Assembly: GCF_001922345.1 (NCBI RefSeq) | Contig: NZ_CP018813.1 | Coordinates: 1 to 27,577, forward strand | Direction: 5' to 3' | Source: Paraburkholderia sp. SOS3 | GTDB taxonomy: Bacteria; Pseudomonadota; Gammaproteobacteria; Burkholderiales; Burkholderiaceae | Length of the DNA stretch: 27,577 nucleotides | Part shown: piece after piece, positions 14,029 to 23,917 of the stretch | How the letters are laid out: every line of letters begins with the position of its first letter | Numbering within the stretch: the first letter of the stretch is position 1 | Notes under the pieces: generated by a model | Databases searched by the model: none | What the model was told of the DNA's origin: nothing | The model's input: only the letters and a program-made list of their open reading frames with translations | Position numbers and translations under genes: made by a program

Positions 14029-15210
14029 CAGTTCACCGTGATCGTGCCCGCGACGATCGTCTGCTGCGCGGTTGCGACGAGGTCAGCGTTGCTGCCGTTG
14101 ATGGTCATGCTGTTCGCGACCGACGCCACGCCGGGGACCGCCCACATGACGAGAAGAGCTGCGTCCAGAGCAGCGAGCCGCCAAGCGGGATCGACGCGAT
14201 GAACGATTCGATCGCATTCTTCACGGCAGCCTCGACATCGGGAAGGGTGTACCCTGGCGCCGCTGTGACCGTCGCCGTGACATTCGCGGTCAGGTCCGAC
14301 GCGGCGAACACGTCGAAGCGGATACTCAGCCCGCGAATCGCATCGATAGCCGAATAGACAGCTTCCTGCAGCGTGTCCGTGAACGGCGAGATGACGACAT
14401 AGAAATAGCCGTAGAAGGGTGTGCCGTCGATCGCCTCGTTCTCGACGATTTCGTACTGGATGCCCTGTTCGAGGCCGTCGATGGCGGATTCCACCGCGAT
14501 TTGATAGCTGCGCGCAGGCCCTGAATGTAGAGCTGGAAGCGCGCCATCACTGCTTCGTCGCTCTCCTGATTCACGCCGTTCGCAAAGGCGCTCGGGTTCG
14601 TGACAGTGTCGACGTACTGGATAGCGGTCGAGATCGTCGTGATGCTGCCTGCTGCGACGTTGCCCTGCGTGCCAGCGTTCTGCGCCTGCACGGTGACCTG
14701 CGCGCTCGTCACACCGGCCGGGATGATGTACGCATTCGCCGCTGCGTTGTAGTAGGTCTGGGACGAATCGGGAATCACCTGAAACGGCTGCGTACGTCCG
14801 CGGTGAGCACCATTGCCCCGCCGGAATACGTGCCGCCGATGCCGTCCGGATTGGGCGTGAAAACGCCCGCAGGGATCGTCGCTTGCGCAGTCGGCGTGAA
14901 GCGCGGAGAAGACGACCTGCCCGGTCGATGCGACAGCCTGCTCGCGCGGCGGGCAGCCGAAGTCCGAGATGAACGTGTCGACGTCGTTGCCTCGGACGTC
15001 GAAAGACGCGCGGTCGCGAGCACCTGCTGCACGAGCGATTGCAGCCACATCGTCACGCCGGCGACGGCCTCGACGCGCGCGAGCTCGAGCGAACCGATAA
15101 CGAACGACAGGAAGACCGCGACGCCCGTCGCCGCAGAGGCGAACCGCCGACTGGATCGCCGCGACCTGCTGCTGGACGATCGTCGTGAAGCTTTGCGTGT
15201 TAAGAGCCAT
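14028..15210 (-). CDS. baseplate J-like protein (Mu gp47 type), frameshifted
   Basis: About 395 residues once repaired. Segments: MALNTQSFTTIVQQQVAAIQ; ELARVEAVAGVTMWLQSL; GNDVDTFISDFG; FTPTAQATIPAGVFTP; SAQVTVQAQNAGTQGNVAAG; QESDEAVMARFQLYI; FYGYFYVVISPFTDTLQEAV; and the end TAQQTIVAGTITVN. These follow the usual order of baseplate J proteins, the outer wedge component. Breaks lie near 15170, 15000, 14905, 14790, 14505 and 14150, each repairable by a one-base addition. It overlaps the gp25-like gene by about 11 bases. Confidence 0.82.
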
Positions 15211-15588
15211 ATGCGGGCACGTTGAAGTTCAGCGTCTGCGGCACGCCGTGGGCGCGGTAGATGTACTGGATCGTCACGCTCAGCAACCCCTGTCGCGTCG
15301 TGCTGATATGTGATCGTCGGGCGGCGGGCTGCTTCTGCACATCCGGCTCGACCATCACGACCGAATTGATCAGCGACTGGATCTCGGCAAGCTCTTCGGG
15401 CGAGAGCGCGTGGCCGACGAAAGCGGCCGAGACCGGCTCCATACGTCGGATGCCAGATGTACGTGCGGGAGGCGTAAGCAGCCCGCGCACGATGCGCTGG
15501 TTGAGTTCCGTTACGCCTGTCGCAAGCAGATCGTCCCCAGAGGCCGAGAACTGATGTCCTGGCCCCACCAGTGGAAGGAATCGGGCAT
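15200..15588 (-). CDS. baseplate wedge protein, gp25/gpW-like (Mu gp46), frameshifted
   Basis: About 130 residues: MPDSFHWWGQDIS, then SASGDDLLATGVTELNQRIV, LLTPP, TYIWHPTYGAGLGRF, VGHALSPEELAEIQSLINSV, and the end VTIQYIYRAHGVPQTLNFNV. The YGAGLG turn is typical of the gp25/gpW wedge family. Breaks near 15550, 15462, 15425 and 15305 scatter the protein over three frames. One of the corrections appears to be an extra G in a G4 run. It lies between spike and J, as in Mu. Confidence 0.75.
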
Positions 15589-15598
15589 TGCCTTGCTC

Positions 15599-16242
15599 TC
15601 AGGTCGGTGGGCTGGTCTGACTTCCAGCACCATGTTCAAGGTGGGTGTGGTTGTGCACGCTCTTGCCTTGCGCGGTGGAGGTCGTTGTTGACGGTCACGG
15701 GGCCGTTCAACGTGGCTTCGCCGCCCTGCGGACCGGTCCCCTGCGTGACCTGACGTCCAGTTCGATCTGCGGCGAGGAGACGTCGCCTCGGTGCCAGCGG
15801 TAAGACCAATGGTCTGCGTCGCCTGCAGCACGATCGACTTCGATGCCATGCTGATCTGCTCCGGCGCGCCCGAACGTCATCGTGCCGTCGTTGTTCAGCC
15901 TCACGAAGGATCCGGTGCTGTCGACGATCGCGGCCTGACCTGACTGAACAACCGGCGGCCGCGCGGAGTTATTGAAGAATCGCGAGCCGACGATCGCTAC
16001 CTCAACGCGCCCGTCGACGAAATCGAGCCGCACTGCGTCGCCGATCGCGGGCCCGAATACCGCGCCGAACCCGTTGCCAACCCATTGCGCGCCTAGCGGG
16101 ATGAAGCCCGTTTCCTTCAGCGTCGGCATGAGCAGCACCTTCACGGTGTAGTCGTCGGGGTTGTAGGCGCTGATCTGTCGTACTTCGTGGACATGAAGTT
16201 CGCCATGAACTCCGAGACGACGCGCTTGATGTGCTCGATCAT
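15599..16242 (-). CDS. baseplate spike (gpV / Mu gp45-like), frameshifted
   Basis: About 215 residues. It starts MIEHIKRVVSEFMANFMS, then VKVLLMPTLKETGFIPLGAQ, WVGNGFGAVFGPAIGDAVRL (OB-fold domain), MASKSIVLQATQTIGLTAG (needle repeat), and ends with VHNHTHLEHGAG. Alternating His residues at the tip are typical of metal-binding spike apices. The protein would puncture the outer membrane on contraction. Breaks lie near 16165, 15860 and 15780, with another toward the tip. The start overlaps the hub stop (ATGA). Confidence 0.8.
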
Positions 16243-17354
16243 GAAAGCGCCACGGTCTGTTGAGCGGTCACCGTCTTACCGTGCACAGTGACCTCGAACC
16301 TCGCTGGCTTCGCACGGAACGTGCGGCGCACGCGCGCGGCCTGATAGGTGGTGTCGAAGGGCGTTCCGGTACCCTGCACGACGATGGGCGTCCACGGGTA
16401 AATCAGCGTTTCACCAGGCAGCCGGCGCTCATCTTCAGCTCGTGTTGCTGATCTGCGTAAGCAGTTCCTGCGCCTTTGCGTCGCACTGCGCCTGCGTCAG
16501 GCCGGTTGAGATGAAGTCGAACGTCTGCACGCTCTGCGCAAGGTCCGCGTCCCGCTCGATGCGTTTTGCGGTGCGGCTCGCCGTTGCAATCGACGTGTAG
16601 ACCGCGTTCTTGTCGCCGTGATAGCTGCGCACGCGCACCTTCACGTCCTGCGCGAGCGTGAGGTCGTGCTCGAACTCGAGGTTCGTCGCATTGCTGGTCG
16701 GGTAGGGGCGCTGAGTGTTTGGCGGGTCGCACTGGATCAGGAACGGCTCGTTCGAGAGCGCGCTGCTGAACTTGCCGAAGTAGAGGCGTGCGGCCGAGCA
16801 CGAAGCACTGAAACCTTCGTGCTGGGCGAGGTACGTGAGCAGCGTCCACATCGTTTTCTCGTGGTGCAGGCTCACGTGATCGAGCGTGAAAAACCGGCCG
16901 ACGAGATCCGTCGTTGCCTGCACGTTCGGCGTCAGGCCGACCTGTTGCGCGATCTGCGTCGCGATCTGGCTCGCGGTCTGGTTCGGGAATTTGACGTCGA
17001 TCTTCTGATCGGTCAGCAACGAGGTCAGGTCGCGGCCGGCCAGAGAAATGCGAGCGTTTGCCAGTTCGGCCGGATGGAATCGATCCGGTACGTCTGGAGC
17101 AACGTCATATCGCCGGCGGAATAGTTCATCGGGTCTTTCGGAAACCCGACGTACACGTCAACGAGGATCTCGGTCTGCTGCGTCCACCACGGCCAGTCCG
17201 CATAGTTGCCCCGGCACCTCGATGCGGATCGTGCCCGCCTCATAGATACCGTTGTGCTCGGCATCCCACAGGTCCATTCGATGATCTTCGACCCCACCTT
17301 CAGGATCGCGCGCGGCGCGGCGAGCGTTCCTGTGGTGGGTAGCTGGTTCAGCAT
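16239..17354 (-). CDS. baseplate hub protein (Mu gpP / gp44-like), frameshifted
   Basis: About 370 residues: MLNQLPTTGTLAAPRAILKV, YEAGTIRIEVPG, NYADWPWWTQQTEILVDVYV, GRDLTSLLTDQKIDVKF, FFTLDHVSLHHEKTMWTLLT, ELKMSAG, LPGETLIYPWTPIVVQG, ending TVTAQQTVALS. The hub signature GRDL followed by a chain of tail-hub strands supports the Mu gpP / T4 gp27 type. It anchors the spike. Breaks lie near 17232, 17215 (extra G in a G run), 17028, 16432 and 16418. Confidence 0.78.
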
Positions 17355-17355
17355 G

Positions 17356-18367
17356 TCAGCGGGAATGATGAGCGTGTTGATGCCGGTGAGAAAGGGTCCG
17401 TAAGACCGTTGGCTGCCGCTATATCGGTCCATCGGCTTGCGTCGCCATACTGCTGCGACGCGATGGTGTACAGATCGCCGCCGCCGACCGTGATCGACCT
17501 TGGGCTGGTCGGGCGTCGCAACGAGCGGCAGGTTGGTCTGCATACGCGCGGTGATGCTGGCGCAATTCGTACAGTTCGGGCAACTGCACCGTCGCGTTCA
17601 ATTTCGCCAGTGCGTTGAAGACGTTCTGCGATGCTGGGCAAGCCGGGTATCACGCCAGCGCCAGTGGCCACGACGCCTTCAGCGTTCGCGATCATCGACT
17701 GCACGCGCGTCGCAACGGCGGCAAGCGGAGCCGCGGCTGCAGCGACAGTCGACACCGCTGCATTCACGACCTGATCGGCGCAGTTGGCCACGCCGCTGAT
17801 GAACGACGTGACGCTTCAGTCCGTTCGCAATCGGCTGCGCGGCCGCCTGAATGTCGCTCATCGCGCTTTGCAGGTCGCCGACCAGACCGTTTAACGTCGA
17901 ATCACCGAGGCAATTCGAAAGCGTCCCCATGCGCGCCATATCGGTCGCTAGCGACTGTGCCGGCGTAACGGCAGGCACGGAATCGACCGTCGCGGTCTGG
18001 TCCTGAATGACCTCGAAGCTGATCCAGTAAGGGACCCGGAACGGGTACTTGTACGTCGCCCGGAACTGGTCGATGACGACCTGATACCGCAGCTGATCCC
18101 AGGACAGCGTGCATTGCAGCCCTTCGCGCCGCACCGAATCGAGAAACCGGGCGCGCGGCACCGCCGATGCGAACAGGAAGAGCCCCGACCACTGCAACGG
18201 TATGTCGTCGGCGCCCAGCGCATTGATGCGACGACGGCCGCCGATCATGACGTGCTTGTCGAGCAGCTGCGCTCCGCCGAATGGGATGTTTTCCGAACCT
18301 CCGCGCCGCTGAACACGAACGACCCATTCGGCGTGTCGAGCGTGAGCGTGACGAAAGGTGCGGCCAT
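17356..18367 (-). CDS. DNA-circularisation protein N-like / tail protein with LysM-type end, frameshifted
   Basis: About 340 residues. It starts MAAPFVTLTLDTPNGSFVFS and includes GGSENIPFGGAQLLDKHV, WSGLFLFASAVPRARFLDSV and YPFRVPYWISFEVIQDQT. It ends in a LysM-like domain (ITVGGGDLYTIASQQYGDA, WTDIAAANGLTDPF, LTGINTLIIPA). The place between tape measure and hub matches Mu gp43 (gpN), annotated as a DNA circularisation protein but physically a tail protein. Breaks lie near 18300, 17815, 17630, 17550, 17505 and 17390. The start overlaps the tape measure stop (TGATG). Confidence 0.75.
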
Positions 18368-20389
18368 CAGTACATCCCCATGCCAGGGCTAAACGGCGCC
18401 GCGTCCGGATTCATGCCGGTGGGGCCCGTAGTTTTGGGCGGAATCATCTTCGACTGAACGTGCGACGCGACTTCGTGACCATCGACGTTCGTTCACGTGG
18501 ACGTCAGGCGCCTTGGCGGGTGCGGCGGAGCCGTGACCTTGTTCCCGAACGAGATGGGCTCGCCGCCTGCGACGTCCTGATAGAACTTCGCCTGATCGTC
18601 CGGCGACATCTTGGACGTCACGCTATCCATCGCGTGATGGATCAGGTAGGCAATGCCGCCGAGCACCAGCGCGCCGATCGAGATTGCGCCGCCGGCCTCC
18701 GCGATCGCGCAGCGCCGATCGCTTCGCCTGTGAGCGACGTCGCCGCTTCGGCAATCAGCGTCGCCGTCGTGCGCGTCAGATATTTCGTGAGGCTGACGAC
18801 GCCTTTTTCGACCCATCCGGCCGCACTCTTGGCGCCTTTCCACGTGGTGAGACCGGCAACCGCGCCTCCGAAGAGCAATCCGAAGTCGAGCGCGCCTCCC
18901 GCGATGGGATGGTCTTTCGAAAAATCGGCTGTCGCTCCGAAGAACGAGCCGCGCCTCGAAGGGCCGAGTTGATCGGCCCCATGAGCGTTGCTGTGCCGTT
19001 CATCAGCATGATGTTGGCGTTCGCGATGGTCTGGTCCGCAAGGCCGACCGTGCTGACCTGCTGCATCATCCTGCCCACGTCCATCGGCGGCTGGGACAGG
19101 TCCTTCAGCCCCGACAGAGCATGCAGGTTTTGCAGCGTCGTGTCTTCGCTGAAGAACGATGCGCCGCGTTGACCCTGCGTGCCGAACGCCATCTTCAGAA
19201 GGGCGTTGAACTTGAGCGGCTCCATCTTCTGCCGGTCGTCGGCAAGAATGGATACGATTTTCATCAGGTCCATGCTGCCATTCGCATAGAACTGCGCCTG
19301 GTTGCCGCGATATAGACCGAGATCGTGCAGTGCCTCGTTCTGTTTCCTGTTCGAGAACAGCCCGCTACCGAGCGTGTTCGGCAGGGTGTTACCCGCCATT
19401 GCGTTCAGCCACGTGCCACTCTTCGTGTTCATGATGCCGCCCTGCATCATCGTGGCGACGAGCAGCATCACATCACTCGAATTTGCGCCGGCGGCATGGA
19501 GTGCCGGAAGTGCGTAGCTCGCAGCGCGCGCAATCTGCCCGAGCGATGCGTGCGAGGTGAGAGACGCCTGGAGCATCGACTCGAAAAGCGGCTCAGCCTG
19601 CTTCGGATCGTACGCACCCGCCATGTGAGACAGGCCGATAAACGCGTCCGTGGACTCGGTCATCGAGACGCCTTTCAGCTTCGCCTCGAGCGCGATGTAC
19701 GGCATCGCGAAGTCCATCATCTGCTTCTGCTTGTCGGCGACAGCGTACGCAGCAGCCGGGAACCCTCCAGCATCGACTCGCCGAACGGCTCAATGCGGCC
19801 CGCCCGTAGCCCACGCGTACTTGCTCGCGTACGCCATTTCGCGATCGCGCAGGTTCTCGATGCTCGGCTGCCACTGGTCGAACGGCACCTGCGCGGTAGC
19901 GACCGCCTTGACGTTCTGATCGGTCAGGCGGGCGTTCTCATATGCGCCAAAGAGCATTCCGGCCGTGGCGACGCCCGTCGCCGTGCCGATGCTGCCGCTC
20001 GCGCGCGCTCAGCGGTCGCACCTGCCGGGCCGCCACCACCGCCGGGCACCGCGGACCGCCGGGGACGCCGGGCGTGCGCATGCCGGCAGCCTCGGTTCGC
20101 GCGGCCGCCATATTGCGCGCGAGGTCAGCGCTGCTGGCCGCCATCGTGTCGAGCACGTAACTGGCGCGCGTGAGACTGCCTGCGCTGTCACCGAGCGCGG
20201 TAGCTGCGGTCGCCGCCTTGTCGAAGCTGCGCGCGATGCTCGCCCCGGCCGCCGACGCCTTGCGCGCATTCGAGGCGAACTCGAGCATGGCGGCGTTGGC
20301 CTTGTCGGCCCACTCCACGATGCGCATCAGCGGCCGGATACGTTGTCCTCCAACGTGGCGCCGACGCCGATTGCGTACGCGTTGATCAT
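18367..20389 (-). CDS. tail tape measure protein, frameshifted
   Basis: About 675 residues. It begins MINAYAIGVGATLEDNVSG and is long and helical: an Ala-rich coiled stretch, then MMDFAMPYIALEAKLKGVSM and SYALPALHAAGANSSDVMLL. Two hydrophobic stretches follow (ALDFGLLFGGAVAGL; GALVLGGIAYLIHHAMD). The C-terminus is VNVDGHEVASHVQSKMIPP. It sets tail length and sits inside the tube. Indels near 20330, 20030, 19780, 18965, 18715 and 18510 break it, while 18980-19720 is continuous. ATG 20389 overlaps the preceding stop (ATGA), and the stop overlaps the next ATG. Confidence 0.8.
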
Positions 20390-20868
20390 TTTTTGCCTGC
20401 CAGAGTGTCTTCGACGGCCTGTCCGACGATATTCACGATGTTTTCGGCGTGCCGGTACATCGCCGTCGCGAGCACCGGGCGCGGCGGAATGCCTTCCGGT
20501 GTGCCTTCTTCCTGATAGACCATGATCTCCGACTCGCTACCCACTATAAACTGGCGCGCGTCAGATTCATGCTCGACGCTGTCACGAAGGCCACCTTTCA
20601 CCAGCAGCGGCGTGTTCGGCCCAGCGTCGTCGGCTGCCTCGCCGTCGACGATCGCCTGAATGTGTTCCTGCTTCGTCTCGTCTTTCAGCTCGGCCCAGGG
20701 AGTCAGCGGCCCCATGTCTTCGCGCTGGTAGTGGCCGAACTCGGCTTTGGCCTCTGCCGTGACGAGGATGGCGCCCGTCTCCATTGCTGCGGCATAGGCG
20801 ACGTCGAGCTCGGCCACCGCGCGCTCCATCGCTCGCGCGAAGGCACCGAAGGACTGGTACGTTTTCAT
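20386..20868 (-). CDS. HK97 gp10-like tail completion protein
   Basis: 160 residues, intact. The middle (WAELKDETKQEHIQAIVDGE), LLVKGGLRDSVEHESDARQF and the end EEGTPEGIPPRPVLATAMYR are the hallmarks of HK97 gp10-type proteins. The ending GIPPRPFL-like stretch is particularly characteristic. These join or complete the tail. Its location between the chaperone and tape measure is unusual for siphophages but occurs in Mu/SfV-type myophages. ATG 20868 follows a TGA directly. Confidence 0.75.
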   Translation of the reverse strand: MKTYQSFGAFARAMERAVAELDVAYAAAMETGAILVTAEAKAEFGHYQREDMGPLTPWAELKDETKQEHIQAIVDGEAADDAGPNTPLLVKGGLRDSVEHESDARQFIVGSESEIMVYQEEGTPEGIPPRPVLATAMYRHAENIVNIVGQAVEDTLAGKK

Positions 20869-21043
20869 TCAGGCGCGCCCATTCCATCTGTGACCACGAC
20901 CACTTGCGGCCCTCAAGCTCGCCGACGGCAATACAAAAGCCCAGGAGATTCGAGCGCGAAAGCTTCGTCGCGACTTCCCACGGGACCCCCGACCTTGTCA
21001 GCATCAGCACCTGACGCAGGCCCGAGTCCCGGCTTATTTTTTT
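20869..21043 (-). CDS. tail assembly chaperone extension (GT-like), read by -1 frameshift
   Basis: This is the -1 frame continuing from the 21034-21411 gene: KKISRDSGLRQVLMLTRSGV, then WEVATKLSRSNLLGFCIAVG and ELEGRKWSWSQMEW. The pattern LL-GFCIAVGE-EG-FxW-xMxW is what the second halves of tail chaperones look like. There is no good start codon of its own at the beginning. It should end at TGA 20869-20871, but in this sequence the frame misses that stop by one base, so one sequence error is assumed. By analogy with lambda G-T, the extension would recruit tape measure and tube proteins. Confidence 0.6.
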
Positions 21044-21411
21044 GCCTGATCGACCAGATCTTTCTCGTCGCGCCTGTCGAAAGCATTCACGCCGCGCTGA
21101 AGCGCGGCGAGCCCCTTATGGCCGAGACGGGTCACGAGGCCGCGCATTTCGCGCAACGTGGTGCACGGCGAGAGACGCTCGTCGTTGATCGCACTCAGGT
21201 AGATGAGCGGCAGGTACATACGCACGAGACGCGCGTTGTCGGCTGCCTCCGCTCCCATCGCCTGCACCATGTCGTATTGCGCGAGCGGGCCCGGGTAGGT
21301 GAGGGTGAGCGTGCGGCCGTCGCCGACCGGCACGTTGAGCGTATCGCCCGTGATCATGAGCTCGTCGTTCAGCTTGTCGCCACTGGTTTCGGTAACGTTC
21401 AGTTCGGTCAT
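21034..21411 (-). CDS. tail assembly chaperone, short form
   Basis: 125 residues: MTELNVTETSGDKLNDELMI, then LTYPGPLAQYDMVQAMGAEA and LYLPLIYLSAINDE-like helices, with a charged end RRDEKDLVDQAKK. Size and place between tube and tape measure match Mu gp41 / lambda G. The gene ends on the A7 slippery run followed by TAA, so most ribosomes make this form and some make the GT-like form. It starts three bases after the tube gene stop. Confidence 0.75.
   Translation of the reverse strand: MTELNVTETSGDKLNDELMITGDTLNVPVGDGRTLTLTYPGPLAQYDMVQAMGAEAADNARLVRMYLPLIYLSAINDERLSPCTTLREMRGLVTRLGHKGLAALQRGVNAFDRRDEKDLVDQAKK
21037..21043 (-). promoter_or_regulatory. -1 programmed frameshift site, A AAA AAA
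   Basis: On the minus strand the end of the chaperone gene reads GCA AAA AAA TAA. The seven As fit the X XXY YYZ slippery pattern in the correct phase. The zero-frame stop follows at once, and the -1 frame opens into a chaperone-like extension. Confidence 0.65.
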
Positions 21412-21413
21412 GG

Positions 21414-21848
21414 TCAGTTGAGTTGAATGCGCGTGCTGGCAGCAAACGACACGCGCTGGATCACGTTTTTCTCGGCCTCGGCGTCACCGGCATCCTCGAA
21501 GTAGAGAACGACGCCCTGGTACTGGAAAGTACTCACGACGCCGGCCACTTCTTCGATGGTCTCCTGAATAAAGCCGGGTGGCTGGTTCACACCCGCGTAA
21601 TACGAGGCTTCGATCGAGGCGAAGTAGGCGTCCAGCGTCGCATCGGCGCGCGACACTTCGAACGAGCCCTCCCAGCCGCCCTCCTGAAAGTTGAGCTGGA
21701 TTGGCAAGCTGTTCAGCGGCTTGACCGTGAGCTTCTGGTTGATCTTGCGGCGCTTGAAGTTCAGCAGCGTCGGCAGCACGAGGGGGCCCGTCGCCGTCAG
21801 GATGTCGAACTTGTAGTCGCGCCCGAGGTTTAAACCGTTTTGCGGCAT
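21414..21848 (-). CDS. phage tail tube protein
   Basis: 144 residues, intact: MPQNGLNLGRDYKFDILTAT, then LNFKRRKINQKLTVKPLNSL, FQEGGWEGSFEVSRADATLD, and the end QRVSFAASTRIQLN. It follows the sheath gene directly and has the length and beta-rich character of Mu gpM-type tubes. It forms the inner tube through which DNA passes. An antisense ORF of similar length is a shadow. Confidence 0.82.
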   Translation of the reverse strand: MPQNGLNLGRDYKFDILTATGPLVLPTLLNFKRRKINQKLTVKPLNSLPIQLNFQEGGWEGSFEVSRADATLDAYFASIEASYYAGVNQPPGFIQETIEEVAGVVSTFQYQGVVLYFEDAGDAEAEKNVIQRVSFAASTRIQLN

Positions 21849-21876
21849 GGCTTACTCCAACAGGGTGATGGACGGC

Positions 21877-23871
21877 TTAGGGGTTCTGGACAGGCGTTAC
21901 GGTCACGGTCTGACCGCCCTCGATGTTCACGAGGAAGTAGCGGACGATCGACAGGTAGGTCACCTTCACGAGCGCCTGCATGTAGCCGAGCGCGACCTGA
22001 CTGAAGGGGTTGTTCTTCGCGTCGATTTCCACCGACCAGCCGGGTTGTGTCGGCGCGTTGACGTTGCCGATCATGTTGTTGGTCTGCAGGTTCGCGAAGA
22101 ACGCGTCCATCGCGCCCTTCACGTTGCGGCGCAGGTTGATCGTCTGCACCTTGCCCGGCACATACCCGAACGCGCTCGCGATCGTGAACGCGATGTAGTT
22201 CGTCATGCGCGTGTAGTTGTCGCCATTCGTTGCGCTATTGCTGCTCGCGTTCTGGCCGGTGCGGCACGCGAAGATGCTGCCCGCCGGCGCGCCAAGCGTC
22301 ACGACATCGAGACGCGACGTCGAGCACTGCGCGATCTCCGCGTCGCTATACGTCAGGTTCTGCAGGCTACTTTGCGTCGCGATGATGCCGTTGATTGGAG
22401 CGTTCAGGATCGACTGCTCGGGGCTCGTCGCGGCCTGAAGCGCCGACGTGTACGTCGCCGGCGAGACCATGCGCTGGACACCGTTGACCGTATCGTTGAA
22501 GAACGTCCAGTCGCCTACCAGGCACATGAAGCCATACCCGTCCACGCCAGAATTCGCGAGATTCGTCGCGCTGTCCGTGATGCTGGTGCCCGCCGGGTTC
22601 GCGCCGTGGAAATAGATGCCTTCCTGCAGGCCGAAGGCGAGCTGCGCGCTCCATGTGTTCTGGCTCGTACAGTCGATCAGGTTGCCGACCTGTGCGCCCG
22701 ATTTGCGCAGGGCATACATGCCCGAGCGCACAAGGCCATCGGCGCCGAGCAGCGTGTTGTCCGACACGCCTGCAGCGCCATCGGTGCCGCCCGACAGCTG
22801 GTAGGTCGCCGTGAGGTTCGGCACATTCGGCGACGTGCCGAGCGTCGCGATGACGTTCTGCGACGGACCGCGCAACCCGGATTGCCCGTTGTTCACGGCG
22901 TTCACGAGGTTCAGCCACACACTGACCGTCAGGGCGATCGAGCCCGGCGCCGTGGCGCCGCCGCCCGTGAGCGTCGCGGTGGCGCTCGTGTAGCCGTTGC
23001 CGGCATTGCTAACCGTGAATGCACCGAGGCCCCACGTCAGCGTGACCGTCGCGCCAGTGCCGGCGCCCGAGGTCGCGGACGGCGACACCGGATTTGCCGG
23101 TACCGAGCCGCTCGTGAGCGCGCCAGCGTTCGTGACGGCAAGCGCGGTAATCGCGCCGGCATTGGCGGTCACGGTCAGCAGGACGCCATTCGGCAGCGTG
23201 AGCGTGTCACCCGTCTGAAAACCCGTACCCGCAGCAGCGACGGCCGCCGACAGGACCTTGAGGCTGATCGAACCAACAGCCTGCACACCGTTGGCCGCCT
23301 GCGGCGCGGACAGGCTCAGCGTCGGCACCGACGTGTAGCCAGTGCCCGGCGTGACCGTGCCACCGCTCACGCCCATGCCCACGTTGTCGAACACCTCCGG
23401 CGTGAAGCCGGAACGCGTGACAGAAAGCTTGTACGTGTTCGCAGCGGTGCCCGCCGTGATAGCCGCCGTGATGCCATTGCCGACGACGCCCGTGTACATC
23501 CCGGTGAGCGTCATGCCGGTGACCGGCGAGCCGGCGGTGTCTTTCAGCTGTGCGCTGGCGGCCGTATCGGTGCCGTCCGTCACACGCACCAGAATGTAGT
23601 TCTGGACGTTGTTCAGGTCGCCGATCGCAACGGCCGTCGCGATGTCGTGCAGGCGGTTCGTGACCGGGCCGATCAGCTGCTGCGCCTGCGCGCCATTGCC
23701 GACACCCATCATCGGCGCATTGACGGGACCCCACGAACCGACGCCGACCAGACCGAGGCCATCGGTCGCCACGCCGTTAATGAACGCGACGCTGGGCGGC
23801 TGGATGATGACGTACAGGTCCGGCGCCTGCAGTGCGGTCTGATTGATCTGACCAGCTTGAAAGACGGGCAT
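21877..23871 (-). CDS. contractile tail sheath protein with inserted domain
   Basis: 664 residues, intact, one of the few large virion genes without a break. The N-terminus (GQINQTALQAPDLYVIIQPP, GLVGVGSWGPVNAPMMGVGN) and C-terminus (MQALVKVTYLSIVRYFLVNI, EGGQTVTVTPVQNP) are Mu gpL-like. Between about residues 168 and 317 there is an extra Gly/Ala/Thr-rich block with GTGYTSVPTL and GNGYTSATAT repeats. It would be exposed on the tail surface. Length is well above the usual ~500. The sheath contracts to drive the tube through the envelope. Two terminators lie just upstream, so it may head its own transcript. Confidence 0.9.
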   Translation of the reverse strand: MPVFQAGQINQTALQAPDLYVIIQPPSVAFINGVATDGLGLVGVGSWGPVNAPMMGVGNGAQAQQLIGPVTNRLHDIATAVAIGDLNNVQNYILVRVTDGTDTAASAQLKDTAGSPVTGMTLTGMYTGVVGNGITAAITAGTAANTYKLSVTRSGFTPEVFDNVGMGVSGGTVTPGTGYTSVPTLSLSAPQAANGVQAVGSISLKVLSAAVAAAGTGFQTGDTLTLPNGVLLTVTANAGAITALAVTNAGALTSGSVPANPVSPSATSGAGTGATVTLTWGLGAFTVSNAGNGYTSATATLTGGGATAPGSIALTVSVWLNLVNAVNNGQSGLRGPSQNVIATLGTSPNVPNLTATYQLSGGTDGAAGVSDNTLLGADGLVRSGMYALRKSGAQVGNLIDCTSQNTWSAQLAFGLQEGIYFHGANPAGTSITDSATNLANSGVDGYGFMCLVGDWTFFNDTVNGVQRMVSPATYTSALQAATSPEQSILNAPINGIIATQSSLQNLTYSDAEIAQCSTSRLDVVTLGAPAGSIFACRTGQNASSNSATNGDNYTRMTNYIAFTIASAFGYVPGKVQTINLRRNVKGAMDAFFANLQTNNMIGNVNAPTQPGWSVEIDAKNNPFSQVALGYMQALVKVTYLSIVRYFLVNIEGGQTVTVTPVQNP

Positions 23872-23887
23872 CGTTTGCTCCGGGCGT

Positions 23888-23910
23888 AAAAAAGCCCGCG
23901 CAAGGCGGGC
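23888..23910 (-). terminator. intrinsic terminator upstream of the sheath gene (second)
   Basis: On the minus strand, GCCCGC-CTTGC-GCGGGC is followed by TTTTTT. The sheath ATG lies 17 bases downstream. Confidence 0.7.
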
Positions 23911-23917
23911 CGGAAAT

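Noticed and set aside
21847..23889. 680-residue + strand ORF opposite the sheath
   Set aside because: Arg/His-rich composition and no family features. It is a long antisense shadow of the high-GC sheath gene.
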